Below are positions 26,824 to 35,458 of a DNA stretch of 64,000 bases, in pieces. The notes beneath the pieces were generated by a model, which saw only the letters and a program-made list of their open reading frames with translations, had not been told where the DNA came from and did no database searches. This DNA is from Deltaproteobacteria bacterium (GTDB taxonomy: Bacteria > Myxococcota_A > UBA796 > UBA2385): NCBI GenBank assembly GCA_016792625.1, contig JAEUKK010000008.1, forward strand, positions 33,726 through 97,725, in the 5' to 3' direction. Position 1 is the stretch's first letter, and every line of letters starts with the position of its first letter. Both the position numbers and the translations under genes were made by a program.

Positions 26824-26857
26824 CAAAAACGATGGAGGCCGGGATGAACCCGGCCTC
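26824..26857 (-). terminator. intrinsic terminator of the tRNA-Leu gene
   Basis: A perfect 9-bp stem (GAGGCCGGG at 26835-26843 and CCCGGCCTC at 26849-26857, loop of five bases). Read on the minus strand, it is followed by CATCGTTTTTG, giving a U-run. It lies downstream of the minus-strand tRNA gene. On the plus strand no T-run follows, so it is not an obvious terminator for the Xer gene. Confidence 0.8.
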
Positions 26858-26902
26858 TCGCACATCGCTGGACGGAAAGAAGGTGCCGTTCGCGCTGCTA
26901 AG

Positions 26903-26985
26903 TGGGGGCGGTGGGACTCGAACCCACACAACCGCAAGGTTAGCGGATTTTGAGTCCGCCGCGTCTACCATTCCGCCACGCCCCC
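26903..26985 (-). tRNA. tRNA-Leu (anticodon CAA)
   Basis: 83 bases on the minus strand. The acceptor stem GGGGGCG pairs with CGCCCCC, followed by an A discriminator; CCA is not encoded. The anticodon stem GCGGA/TCCGC encloses the loop CTCAAAA, so the anticodon is CAA (reads UUG). A variable arm with its own stem (AACC-TTGC-GGTT) marks it as a type II tRNA, as expected for Leu. The T arm is GTGGG-TTCGAGT-CCCAC. Confidence 0.96.
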
Positions 26986-27066
26986 GTGGCCGCCTCGTTG
27001 TAATGTGTGGCCGTCCGGCTCGCCAGCCTCGCCGGCGGCCCCACCCCGACCATCCGGAGCCCTCCC

Positions 27067-27951
27067 ATGCGTGCCACCACCCCTGCCAACCGCCGCGTGG
27101 CCATCCGCGCGCTCCTCACGCTGGCCCTCAGCGCCTGCGCTTCGGGCAAAGGTGAGCTCGACGGGGAGGGCGGGGATGGGGGCAGCGTCGTGACCGACGC
27201 GCGGCTGCTCGCCGACCTCTACACCTGGCAGTGCCAAGAGGGCGACTTCGGGCGGCAGTACCAGGGCGTCTTCGGCCAGATCGTCTCGCTCGAGTACGCG
27301 CCTGACAGCCTGCGCTCGCTTGATCTGCCCGGTGTTGGCGACTGCGAGGCGGGCCTCGACATGTTCCCCATCGACGCGGGCCCCGACGGGGTCGAGATCC
27401 CCGGCCTGACCGGCGCGCCGCGCTGGCAGACCCCCGGCAACGAAGGTGTGCTCGACGAGGTTGGCCTCGGCTTCTACCGAGACGACGTCTACCCCGGGGC
27501 GCGCACCTGCCTCGACGTCGAAGAGCTGCTGGGCAGCGGCACGACCCTGGCCGACGCCGGCCCGCTGACCGGCGCGGGCAGCCCCAACGCCAAGCCCGTG
27601 CCTGACGTCGACTACACTGGCCTGACCGTCGATGAGGCCACCGGCGCCCAGACCCTGGACTGGGGCGCGGAGATCGACATCGCCTGGGACGCGCACGAGT
27701 GGGATCAGGTGTGGGTGCAGATCCGGCGCGAGCGCGGCGGCGAGGCCTACGAGTCGGTGACCTGCAACGCCACCGGCCGGGACGGCTTCTCGATCGGCGA
27801 CGAGGTCTGGAGCCTGATGACCGAAGACCTCGCGGTGGAGCAGAACAACCTCTACGTCGCCTTTCAATCGAGCAAGGTCGACGAGCTCGACGACGGGACG
27901 TCGATCCAGTCCACCGCGCGGGCCATGGCCGTGGCCTTGGTCAACGACTGA
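27067..27951 (+). CDS. putative lipoprotein, unknown function
   Basis: 294 residues from ATG 27067. The N-terminus is a lipoprotein signal (RALLTLALSAC, lipobox LSAC) followed by a Gly/Asp linker. The mature part is acidic with many short strands and four or five Cys (WQCQEGDF, GDCEAGLD, RTCLDVEE, VTCNATGR), probably paired in the periplasm or at the surface. The segment DIAWDAHEWDQVWVQIRR followed by VEQNNLYVAFQSSKVDELDD resembles a beta-sandwich. No enzyme motif is seen. Confidence 0.7.
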   Translation: MRATTPANRRVAIRALLTLALSACASGKGELDGEGGDGGSVVTDARLLADLYTWQCQEGDFGRQYQGVFGQIVSLEYAPDSLRSLDLPGVGDCEAGLDMFPIDAGPDGVEIPGLTGAPRWQTPGNEGVLDEVGLGFYRDDVYPGARTCLDVEELLGSGTTLADAGPLTGAGSPNAKPVPDVDYTGLTVDEATGAQTLDWGAEIDIAWDAHEWDQVWVQIRRERGGEAYESVTCNATGRDGFSIGDEVWSLMTEDLAVEQNNLYVAFQSSKVDELDDGTSIQSTARAMAVALVND

Positions 27952-28020
27952 CCGCTGGTTGACCGGCGGAAGGCGCCCAGCCGCGGCGGGGGCGTGATAG
28001 TCGGCGGCAAAGGGGGCCGG

Positions 28021-28998
28021 ATGCCCGAACTGCCTGAAAATGGAGCTGGCTCCGCCGGCGACGCGTCCGCGGGCCTCGCTGAGCTCACCCTGAGCCCGCT
28101 TGGCGCAGGGATCGTCGTGCTGGTGGTCGATCCCACGTCCTCCACCGCGGCGCGGGTGAGCGAGGCGCTGTCTGGCTACGACGTGACGGTGATCGCGGCG
28201 CGCGACCGTGACGAAGCCCTGAACGCCGCCGCTGGCGTTGATCTGGGCCTGATGCTCTGCGCGGCGAGCCTGCCCAAGGGCAGCGGCTACGAGCTGGCCC
28301 GCACGGTGCGCGAGCGCTGGCCGGCCGCAGCGGTGCTGCTGCTGACCAGCGGTTTTGAGGTCTTTCATAAGGCCCGCGCCGCTGAGGCCGGGGTGAGCGG
28401 CCACCTCAGCAAGCCGCTCGGCGCCGCGGCGGTGCGCGCCGCGGTCGAAGAGGCCGTGGGCCCCTTGCCCCTCAGCTTGCCCGCCCCGCCGGCCCCCTCT
28501 GCGGCAGCGCCGGCCTCGCCTCCGCTGGCGGCGCCTTCTGCAGCGGCGGTGTCCGTGGCGGCCGCTCCGTCACCCGCGGCGACCCCCGCCGGCGCGGCGA
28601 CCCCGGGCGGTGGTGCGCCGCCGCCACCGACGCTCCCCAGCGCTCCCTTGGTGTCGAGCGCGGCTCCGCGGGTTGAGCTGCTCGATCCGGTGCCGCCCGC
28701 CCCGCCGGTGAGCGCCGAGCGGGTCGCGACCTTCCTCCCGCGAGATCATGCGCGCCTGCCGCGCGTGGCCGTGGATCCTGACGTCGTCAGCCCCGCGATG
28801 GAGCGGGCCATCCTCGAGGTGCTCCCGGAGGTCGTCGAGGCCGTGCTGCGCAACGCAGTCGGCTCCTCGGTCGCCTTCCGGGATCTGGTCACCGCGGCGG
28901 TCTCAGAGGCTGTGCGCGCCCAGCTCCCTGAGATCGCCGCGTCCATCGTGCGCGAGCGCCTCGCCGCCTTCGAGGCCGAGGCCGCGCACAAGGGCTGA
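28021..28998 (+). CDS. response-regulator-like protein with degenerate receiver domain
   Basis: 325 residues from ATG 28021 (GGGGGCC upstream). Residues about 29-145 have a CheY-like receiver outline: VLVVDPTSSTAARVSEAL, GSGYELARTVRERWP, AVLLLTSG and HLSKPLG (the conserved Thr/Ser and Lys). The phospho-acceptor region reads DLGLMLCAASLPKG, with no Asp at the expected end of beta-3, and the acidic pair is reduced to VDP. It probably cannot be phosphorylated in the normal way. A Pro/Ala-rich linker (about 146-230) leads to a helical C-terminal domain (about 250-325, MERAILEVLPEVVEAVLRNA onwards). No DNA-binding motif. Likely a protein-interaction module. Confidence 0.75.
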   Translation: MPELPENGAGSAGDASAGLAELTLSPLGAGIVVLVVDPTSSTAARVSEALSGYDVTVIAARDRDEALNAAAGVDLGLMLCAASLPKGSGYELARTVRERWPAAAVLLLTSGFEVFHKARAAEAGVSGHLSKPLGAAAVRAAVEEAVGPLPLSLPAPPAPSAAAPASPPLAAPSAAAVSVAAAPSPAATPAGAATPGGGAPPPPTLPSAPLVSSAAPRVELLDPVPPAPPVSAERVATFLPRDHARLPRVAVDPDVVSPAMERAILEVLPEVVEAVLRNAVGSSVAFRDLVTAAVSEAVRAQLPEIAASIVRERLAAFEAEAAHKG

Positions 28999-29197
28999 GG
29001 GCGGCGCCGCGTCCGCGATGCGCGCCCGTCCGTTCGCAGGGGGTCCCTTTCGAGGGCCCGCTGCGGGCGGGGGGCGTGTGGCGGTCCACGCCGCCGGGCT
29101 GCACCCGCCCCTCCTTCCTTTCCAATTTCGTCCCTCTCAATTCGGCGCTCGCTGCCGCGCTTTTGGCGCAGGCCGGTCGGGCGTGTTGGAGCTACCC

Positions 29198-31861
29198 ATG
29201 GCCCTCATCGACGACATCCCCAAAAACTTTGAACCCAAAGACGTGTGCGACACCATCTACGCGAAGTGGGAGGCGGGCGGCATGTTCCGCGCCGACCCCA
29301 ACGCGGGGGGTGAGCCCTACTCCATCGTGATCCCGCCGCCGAACGTGACCGGCAGCCTGCACATGGGGCACGCGCTGAACAACACGCTGCAGGACGTTCT
29401 GGTGCGCTACAAGCGCATGGACGGCTTCAACACCCTCTGGGTGCCGGGCACTGACCACGCCGGCATCGCCACCCAGTGGATCGTGGAGAAGCAGCTCCGC
29501 GCCAAGGGCATCGACCGGCGCGCCATGGGCCGCGAGGCCTTCCTCGAGACGGTGTGGGCTTGGAAGGCCGAGAGCGGCGGCACCATTACGCACCAGCTGC
29601 GCAAGTTGGGCGTGTCCTGCGACTGGAGCCGCGAGCGCTTCACCATGGACGAGGGCCTGTCCCGGGCCGTGATCGACGTGTTCGTGAGGTACTACGAAGA
29701 GGGCCTGATCTACCGCGCCGAGCGGCTGATCAACTGGGACCCGATCGGCCTGACCGCGCTCTCGGACCTCGAGGTCGAGGCCGAGGAGGGCGCCGCCGGC
29801 GCGCTGTGGAGCTTCGCCTACCCGCTCAGCGCCCCGGCCCCGGACGCCGAGGGCAACGTGGTGACCGAGGTCATCGTGGCCACCACCCGGCCCGAGACCA
29901 TGCTCGGCGACACCGCGGTGGCGGTGCACCCCGACGACCCCCGGTTCAAGCACCTCATCGGGAAGACCGTGCGTCACCCGATCCTCGACCGCGAGATCCC
30001 GATCATCGGCGACGCCATCTTGGTCGACCCGAGCTTCGGCTCTGGCGCGGTGAAGATCACGCCCGCGCATGACTTCAATGACTTCGAGGTGGGCAAGCGC
30101 CACAACCTCCCGATGATCAACATCTTCAACCTCGACGCGACCGTGAACGCCAACGGCGGCCCCTACCAGGGCCTCGACCGCTTCGTGGCCCGCGACCAAG
30201 TGAAGGCCAAAATTGAGGAGCTGGGCTTGTTCCGGGGCAGCCAGCCCCACGTGCTGAACCTGCCGCGCAGCCAGCGCTCGGGCGCGATCGTCGAGCCGAT
30301 GCTGAGCACCCAATGGTTCGTGCGCATGCAGCCGCTGGCCGGCCCTGCGCTCGCGGCGGTGGAGCACGGCTTTACCAAGTTCGTGCCCAAGGCCTGGGAG
30401 AACACCTACTACTCCTGGATGCGCAACATCAAAGACTGGTGCATCAGCCGCCAGCTCTGGTGGGGCCACCGCATCCCCGCTTGGTACGACCCCGAAGGCA
30501 AGGCCTATGTGGGGCGCAGCGAAGAAGAAGTGCGGCAGAAGAACGGCCTGGCCGCTGATCTCGTGCTTCGCCAAGACGAAGACGTGCTCGACACTTGGTT
30601 CAGCTCGGCCTTGTGGCCGTTCTCGACCTTGGGTTGGCCCGACAAGACCCAAGACTTGGCGAAGTACTACCCGACCAGCGTGCTGGTCACCGGCTTCGAC
30701 ATCATCTTCTTCTGGGTGGCCCGCATGATCTACAGCGGCCAGCACTTCATGGGCCAGGTGCCGTTCAAGGACGTGTACATCCACGCCCTCGTGCGCGACG
30801 AGCACGGCCAGAAGATGTCGAAGACCAAGGGCAATGTGGTGGATCCGTTGGAGTCCATCGCCTTGTATGGGGCCGATGCCTTCCGCTTCACCTTGGTGGC
30901 CCTCGCCGCCCAGGGGCGCGACATCCTGTGGAGCAGCGCCCGCGCCGAGGGGAACGTCAAGTTCCAAAATAAGGTGTGGCAGGCGTTCCGCTACACGATG
31001 ATGCAGCTCGATGGCTGGGATCCGACCGCCCCCGCTACGCTGAGCCCCTACGACCACTGGATCCTCGCCCGCATGGGTGAGGCGGTGCGCCGGGTGCGGG
31101 CCGCGCTCGATGAGTACCGCTTCAACGAGGTGGCCGCCGAGCTGTACAGCTTCACCTGGGACGAGCTCTGCTCTTGGTACCTCGAGCTCACCAAAGCCAC
31201 GTTCAAGGGCGAGGATCCGAGCCCCGAGGCTGAGGCTGCCCGCCAGGGTACCCGCGGCACCTTGCACGCCGTCTTTCACGGTCTGGTGCGGCTCCTGCAC
31301 CCGATCATGCCCTTCCTCACCGAGGAGCTGTGGGGGCGCCTGCCGCGCACCGAGGGCAGCGTGATGACCGCCGCCTTCCCCAAGGCGGCCGATTACCCCA
31401 ATGACCCGGCGGCGCTGATCGAAGTGAAAGCCCTGCAGGAGGCCATTGTCGAGGTGCGCCGGGTGCGCAGCGCCATGGGCTTGGCCGACCGCAAGCCCGC
31501 GTTGATCGCCCGCTGCGCAGATCCGGCGCTGCTGCGGCGCCACCTCGGCGCGCTGCGGGACCTCTGCGGCGTCGAGGCGGTGGAGCAGGGCGGCCCGGGC
31601 GGCGTGGTGGCGACCATCGTGGTGCAGGGCCAAGAGGTGTACCTGCCGCTCGACGGTGTGATCGACGTGGACGCCGAGCGGGCCCGCCTGGACGGTCAGC
31701 TTCAAAAGGGCGACAAGGACATTGAGGCCTTGGAGCGCCGCTTGTCGGGCGGATTCCGCGAGAAGGCCCCGGCGAACGTGGTCGCTGAGTTTGAAGCCAA
31801 GCTGGCCAAGTCGCTGGATGAGCGTGAGCGTCTGCAAAAAGCGCGGGCCATGCTCGGCTAA
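29198..31861 (+). CDS. valS: valine-tRNA ligase
   Basis: 887 residues, the usual size. The HIGH-class motif appears as PPPNVTGSLHMGHALNNTLQ (about 44-63) and the KMSKS motif as KMSKTKGNVVDP (about 539-550). The editing domain carries VATTRPETMLGDTAVAVHP (about 227-245). The anticodon-binding domain is followed by the Val-specific C-terminal coiled coil (DAERARLDGQLQKGDKDIEA and following). The Thr in KMSKT is seen in some ValRS. The ATG at 29198 was chosen from the MALIDDIPKNFEP start typical of the family; the frame upstream overlaps the preceding gene and is not coding. The 199-base leader is pyrimidine-rich near 29105-29140, but I see no T-box. Confidence 0.97.
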   Translation: MALIDDIPKNFEPKDVCDTIYAKWEAGGMFRADPNAGGEPYSIVIPPPNVTGSLHMGHALNNTLQDVLVRYKRMDGFNTLWVPGTDHAGIATQWIVEKQLRAKGIDRRAMGREAFLETVWAWKAESGGTITHQLRKLGVSCDWSRERFTMDEGLSRAVIDVFVRYYEEGLIYRAERLINWDPIGLTALSDLEVEAEEGAAGALWSFAYPLSAPAPDAEGNVVTEVIVATTRPETMLGDTAVAVHPDDPRFKHLIGKTVRHPILDREIPIIGDAILVDPSFGSGAVKITPAHDFNDFEVGKRHNLPMINIFNLDATVNANGGPYQGLDRFVARDQVKAKIEELGLFRGSQPHVLNLPRSQRSGAIVEPMLSTQWFVRMQPLAGPALAAVEHGFTKFVPKAWENTYYSWMRNIKDWCISRQLWWGHRIPAWYDPEGKAYVGRSEEEVRQKNGLAADLVLRQDEDVLDTWFSSALWPFSTLGWPDKTQDLAKYYPTSVLVTGFDIIFFWVARMIYSGQHFMGQVPFKDVYIHALVRDEHGQKMSKTKGNVVDPLESIALYGADAFRFTLVALAAQGRDILWSSARAEGNVKFQNKVWQAFRYTMMQLDGWDPTAPATLSPYDHWILARMGEAVRRVRAALDEYRFNEVAAELYSFTWDELCSWYLELTKATFKGEDPSPEAEAARQGTRGTLHAVFHGLVRLLHPIMPFLTEELWGRLPRTEGSVMTAAFPKAADYPNDPAALIEVKALQEAIVEVRRVRSAMGLADRKPALIARCADPALLRRHLGALRDLCGVEAVEQGGPGGVVATIVVQGQEVYLPLDGVIDVDAERARLDGQLQKGDKDIEALERRLSGGFREKAPANVVAEFEAKLAKSLDERERLQKARAMLG

Positions 31862-31985
31862 GACTGGAAAACCCGGGGGCGCCAAGCGGGTGCCACCGGG
31901 GTGGCGGTCGGCCCATCGGGCCGGTCGCCCCTGAACTTGCCGCCGGCGCTGGAGTGGGCGCCGGCGCGCACCCCGCGGGGATCTG

Positions 31986-32816
31986 ATGCACCTGACCGAG
32001 CTCGTTCGCCTCGCCCTCGAAGAAGACGTCGGCAACGGTGATCTGACCACTGAGGCCACCGTCCCAGCCGGCCGACGGGGCGAGGCCCACATCCGGGCCA
32101 AGCAGCCCTTGGTGCTCTGCGGAAACGCCGAAGCAGCCGAGGTTTTTCGCCAGGTGGGCGCTGCCTACCAGCCCCTGCTTGAGGACGGCGCCCGGGTCGA
32201 GCCGGGCGTGGTCTTCGCCCAGGTGCGCGGTCCGCTGCGGGCCCTGCTCACCGGCGAGCGCGTGGCCTTGAACCTGCTGATGCAGCTCAGCGGCATCGCC
32301 ACCCACACCCGCCGCTTCGTCGAGGGGGCGCCCGGGCTGCGGGTGGTCGACACCCGCAAGACCACCCCGCTGTGGCGGGCGAGCCAGCGCCGCGCGGTGC
32401 GGATCGGCGGGGCGGCCAATCACCGCTTTGCCCTCTATGATGGCATTCTCATCAAGGATAACCACATCGTCGCCGCGGGCGGCATCACCGCGGCGGTGCG
32501 GGCGGCCCGCAGCGCCGCCCACCACCTGCTGCGGATCGAGGTCGAGTGTGAGTCGGCCGCCGAGGTGGAGGAGGCCTTGGCCGCGGGCGCCGAGGTCATC
32601 ATGTTGGACAATATGGACGACGCCCAAGTTGGCGCGGTGATCTCGCGCCACCGCGGGCAGGCGCTTTTTGAGATCAGCGGGAACGTCAGCGCCGCCCGCC
32701 TCCCGATATTGGCGGCCCTCGGCGTCGATCTGGTCAGCGTGGGCGGCCTCATCCACCAGGCGACCTGGGCAGACATCAGCATGAAGCTAAGGATCGTCGA
32801 GACGGACCTTAGTTGA
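31986..32816 (+). CDS. nadC: nicotinate-nucleotide pyrophosphorylase (carboxylating)
   Basis: 276 residues. It makes nicotinate mononucleotide from quinolinate and PRPP in de novo NAD synthesis. Visible motifs: EDVGNGDLTTEA (start of the catalytic domain), RVALNLLMQLSGIAT, VDTRKTTPLWR (about 121-131, Arg and Lys for quinolinate), ILIKDNHI (about 155-162), VECESAAEVEEAL and IMLDNMD (about 205-211), and FEISGNV. The closing barrel strand has LGVDLVSVGGLIH. nadA and nadB are not in the window. The 124-base gap from valS contains GC-rich hairpins but no T-run, so co-transcription with valS is possible. Confidence 0.96.
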   Translation: MHLTELVRLALEEDVGNGDLTTEATVPAGRRGEAHIRAKQPLVLCGNAEAAEVFRQVGAAYQPLLEDGARVEPGVVFAQVRGPLRALLTGERVALNLLMQLSGIATHTRRFVEGAPGLRVVDTRKTTPLWRASQRRAVRIGGAANHRFALYDGILIKDNHIVAAGGITAAVRAARSAAHHLLRIEVECESAAEVEEALAAGAEVIMLDNMDDAQVGAVISRHRGQALFEISGNVSAARLPILAALGVDLVSVGGLIHQATWADISMKLRIVETDLS

Positions 32817-32831
32817 GCCGCTGGGCGCCGC

Positions 32832-34232
32832 TCAGGGCCCCTCGGTCTGGGGCGGGCGCAGCGCCCGCTCCTGCCAGCCCGGATCGAGCCGCAGCTCTTG
32901 GTGAGCGCTGTGGCCCGGGTACACCGGATGGCTGCGCACGGTCAGCACCCAGCTCACCAAGATCGCGACAAAGACGCTGATTTGAACGGCACGGGACCGA
33001 CGACTCAGGTGCAGCGCCCCCAGCAGGAGCACCATCAGCAGGGCACCTTCGAAGAAGACCTCGGGCTTTGCGATGCGCCAGGCGCCAGGGACCAGCCAGA
33101 GGAGCAGGGTGTAGGCGGGGTTTGGCGGGCCTGCTTCGCCCGGGGCCAACGCGAGGCGGGGCCCGAGCGCCAAGGCGCTCATCGAGAGCATTGTGATGAT
33201 GGCGGTTTTGCCCTCCCATCGGCGGAGGGCCGCGGGCAGCGCGAGCACCGCGCAGCCCGCCGCCACGGGGTCGACCGCCCTCCAGAGCTCGAGGCGGTTC
33301 CAGCGCGGGGGCCAGAGTGAGAGCACGTCGAGCGCGGCCCGCTCGGCCAAAAAGCGGGCCGGGCCGCCCAGGCTGGGGCCGTTGTCAGCCAGCAAGGCGG
33401 CTTGTGCTCGCAGCAGGGGGAGGGGCGCCAGCGCGGACAGGCCCAGCGCGAGGAGCTGGCGGCGGGCGGGAGGCGCCCCGCGGAGCAGCCCGGGCAGGAT
33501 GCGCAGGCCCTCCCCGAGGCCGACGAGCCCGCCCACCACTGCGAGGTAGAGGTTGTTCCAGGCCATCCACAAGAAGCAGAGCGCCGCGAGGGGCACAGCC
33601 GCTGGCCGGCGCGCGCTGCGGTCGACCAGCCAAAGCCAGAGCGGCAGCCAATACACCGCCGCCTTCTCAATGGTGTACCAATTCACGTCACGCATGACGT
33701 GTAAGCCGAGGCCAAAATGGAGCCCAAAGGCCAGGGCTGACCAGGGGCTCGCGCCACGCCCGCGAAGAAAGAGCGCGCAGCAGAGCCAGCCCAGCGCCGG
33801 CTGGGCGACCGCGACCACCCCAAAGGCCGCGTGCGGCGGCCAGAGCGCAGCGACCCAGCCGATCAGCTGCAGGTGGCCCAGGTGGGCGCCGATCAGGCGC
33901 AGGGCGGGGCCCTCGGGCAGCGCCCAGGGCCAGGCCCCCTCGTGTGCCCCAGCGCGAAAGAAGGCGTAAGAGCCGGCTTTGTCGATGGTGGGGAACTCGC
34001 CCCACCACAGCGACCCAAACCAAGGGGTGGGGCCGAGGGCCGGTGCTGGCGCCAGCAGCGCCAAGCTGAGGCCCCCCACGAGCAAGGGCATGGACGGCGC
34101 CACAAGGCCCCGGCGGAGGCCGTGCACGACGAGGATCACGCCCAGGCCGATGCAGAGGGCCCAAGCCAGCGGCAGGTCGGCGGGGCCGTCGGCGACGGCG
34201 TGGCGCAGCGGGTCGGGGGGCGGTCCGTACAC
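32832..34232 (-). CDS. polytopic membrane protein, possible GT-C glycosyltransferase-like family
   Basis: 466 residues with about ten hydrophobic helices. The first large loop contains WFGSLWWGEFPTIDKAGSY (about 72-90), and a later loop reads LVPGAWRIAKPEVFFEGALL (about 387-406), the place where membrane proteins of the GT-C/YfhO kind have their F-R-x-P-x-R motif. A short hydrophilic tail ends the protein. GT-C enzymes transfer sugars from lipid carriers, but the catalytic Asp is not obvious here, so this is only a fold-type suggestion. The GTG at 34232 is the longest start; a later start is possible. A protein of similar layout is encoded at 56192-57760. Confidence 0.7.
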   Translation of the reverse strand: MYGPPPDPLRHAVADGPADLPLAWALCIGLGVILVVHGLRRGLVAPSMPLLVGGLSLALLAPAPALGPTPWFGSLWWGEFPTIDKAGSYAFFRAGAHEGAWPWALPEGPALRLIGAHLGHLQLIGWVAALWPPHAAFGVVAVAQPALGWLCCALFLRGRGASPWSALAFGLHFGLGLHVMRDVNWYTIEKAAVYWLPLWLWLVDRSARRPAAVPLAALCFLWMAWNNLYLAVVGGLVGLGEGLRILPGLLRGAPPARRQLLALGLSALAPLPLLRAQAALLADNGPSLGGPARFLAERAALDVLSLWPPRWNRLELWRAVDPVAAGCAVLALPAALRRWEGKTAIITMLSMSALALGPRLALAPGEAGPPNPAYTLLLWLVPGAWRIAKPEVFFEGALLMVLLLGALHLSRRSRAVQISVFVAILVSWVLTVRSHPVYPGHSAHQELRLDPGWQERALRPPQTEGP

Positions 34233-34304
34233 GCGGCCGGGCTATCGCGCCGGCGGGTCGGCCCGGTCGGGATAGCGCCGGGCGCCCGCCCCCCTGGAGC
34301 CCCG

Positions 34305-35456
34305 ATGGCCCGCGCCGCCCGCGCCCCTGCCGCGCCCGCACACCTCCCCGATCCGCTGATGAGCGTCGATCTGCTCACTTGGTACGCCGAGCGCGCCCGC
34401 GAGCTGCCCTGGCGCGGCGCGGGGGCGAGCCCCTACCGCAGCTGGGTCAGCGAGGTGATGCTCCAGCAGACCCGTGTCGAGGTGGTGCGCGGCTACTTCA
34501 ACCGCTGGATGCTCGCGCTCCCGACGGTGGAGGATCTCGCGAACGCCCCGCTGGACGATGTCCTCGCGCTGTGGTCGGGGCTCGGCTACTACTCCCGCGC
34601 CCGGAACCTGCACGCGGGGGCCAAGGTGGTGGTGGCCGCAGGGGGCTTTCCGACGAGTTTTGAGGGCTGGCGCGCGCTGCCGGGGGTGGGCGACTACATC
34701 GCCGGCGCGGTCTGCTCGATCGCGCTCGGCTTGGACGAGCCGGCGGTGGACGGCAACCTCGAGCGGGTACTGGCGCGGGTGCACAGCCACCCCGGCGGCC
34801 GGGCCGAGATCACCGCGCTGGCGCGGCGCCTGCTCCCCGCTGGGCGCGCAGGCGACTGGAACCAGGCGCTGATGGACCTCGGCTCCTCGCTCTGCGGGCC
34901 CAAGTCGGCGCGCTGTGAGGAGTGCCCGCTGTTGGCCCACTGCGGGGCGGGCCGCGAGGGGCAGGCGCTGGAGTTCCCGCTCAAGAAGGCCAAGCGCGTG
35001 GCGCCGGCGCGGGTGGCGGTGGGCGCGCTGCTGCGGCGGGGCGAGGCGGTGCTGCTCGGGCGCAGGCAGCCCCAGGGCCTCTTCGGCGGCCTTTTTGAGC
35101 TGCCTGGCGCGCTGCTCGCCGAGGCCGACCCGGCTGCTGATCCTGAGCTTCATCCCACCGATCGGGAGGATGCGCTGCGCAGCGCGTTAGCCCTCGCGGT
35201 GGCCGACGGGGCTGGGCTCCGCCTCGGGGTCGGCGCGCTGCGGGGCACCGTAGACCACACCCTGACCCACATGCGCCTGCAGCTCTATGTTTTCGAGGCC
35301 GAGGTCCTCAGCGGCGCGCCGGCGGCCCGCGTGGACGGCCCCTGGGACACGCTGCGGTGGATCCTCCCCAGCGAACGGGCCTCGATTGGGCTCAGCACGC
35401 TGGCCACCAAAGCGCTGGACCTCCCGTTGAGACCAGCGCAAGGCACGCTGTTCTGA
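34305..35456 (+). CDS. mutY: A/G-specific adenine DNA glycosylase
   Basis: 383 residues from ATG 34305 (GGAG five bases upstream; a second ATG lies at 34359). Catalytic Glu in SEVMLQQTRVEVV, the helix-hairpin-helix ALPGVGDYIAGAV, and Asp in AVDGNLERVLARV are all present. The iron-sulfur cluster ligands follow the usual spacing C-x6-C-x2-C-x5-C (CGPKSARCEECPLLAHC). The C-terminal third is the NUDIX-like domain that recognises 8-oxoG (LLGRRQPQGLFGGLFELPGA). It removes adenine mispaired with 8-oxoguanine. It is the second mismatch-related gene in the window. Its stop lies two bases from the stop of the convergent HAD gene. Confidence 0.94.
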   Translation: MARAARAPAAPAHLPDPLMSVDLLTWYAERARELPWRGAGASPYRSWVSEVMLQQTRVEVVRGYFNRWMLALPTVEDLANAPLDDVLALWSGLGYYSRARNLHAGAKVVVAAGGFPTSFEGWRALPGVGDYIAGAVCSIALGLDEPAVDGNLERVLARVHSHPGGRAEITALARRLLPAGRAGDWNQALMDLGSSLCGPKSARCEECPLLAHCGAGREGQALEFPLKKAKRVAPARVAVGALLRRGEAVLLGRRQPQGLFGGLFELPGALLAEADPAADPELHPTDREDALRSALALAVADGAGLRLGVGALRGTVDHTLTHMRLQLYVFEAEVLSGAPAARVDGPWDTLRWILPSERASIGLSTLATKALDLPLRPAQGTLF

Positions 35457-35458
35457 GC

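Noticed and set aside
26835..26857. Terminator for the Xer gene on the plus strand
   Set aside because: The hairpin is followed by TCGCACATC on the plus strand, without a T-run; the T-run is on the minus strand, so it belongs to tRNA-Leu.
28999..29197. T-box or attenuator before valS
   Set aside because: There is no T-box core sequence or paired terminator; only a pyrimidine-rich stretch near 29105-29140.
29192..32101. Very long open frame antisense to valS (969 codons)
   Set aside because: High GC leaves few stop codons in the opposite strand. The translated product has no domain and lies exactly over valS.
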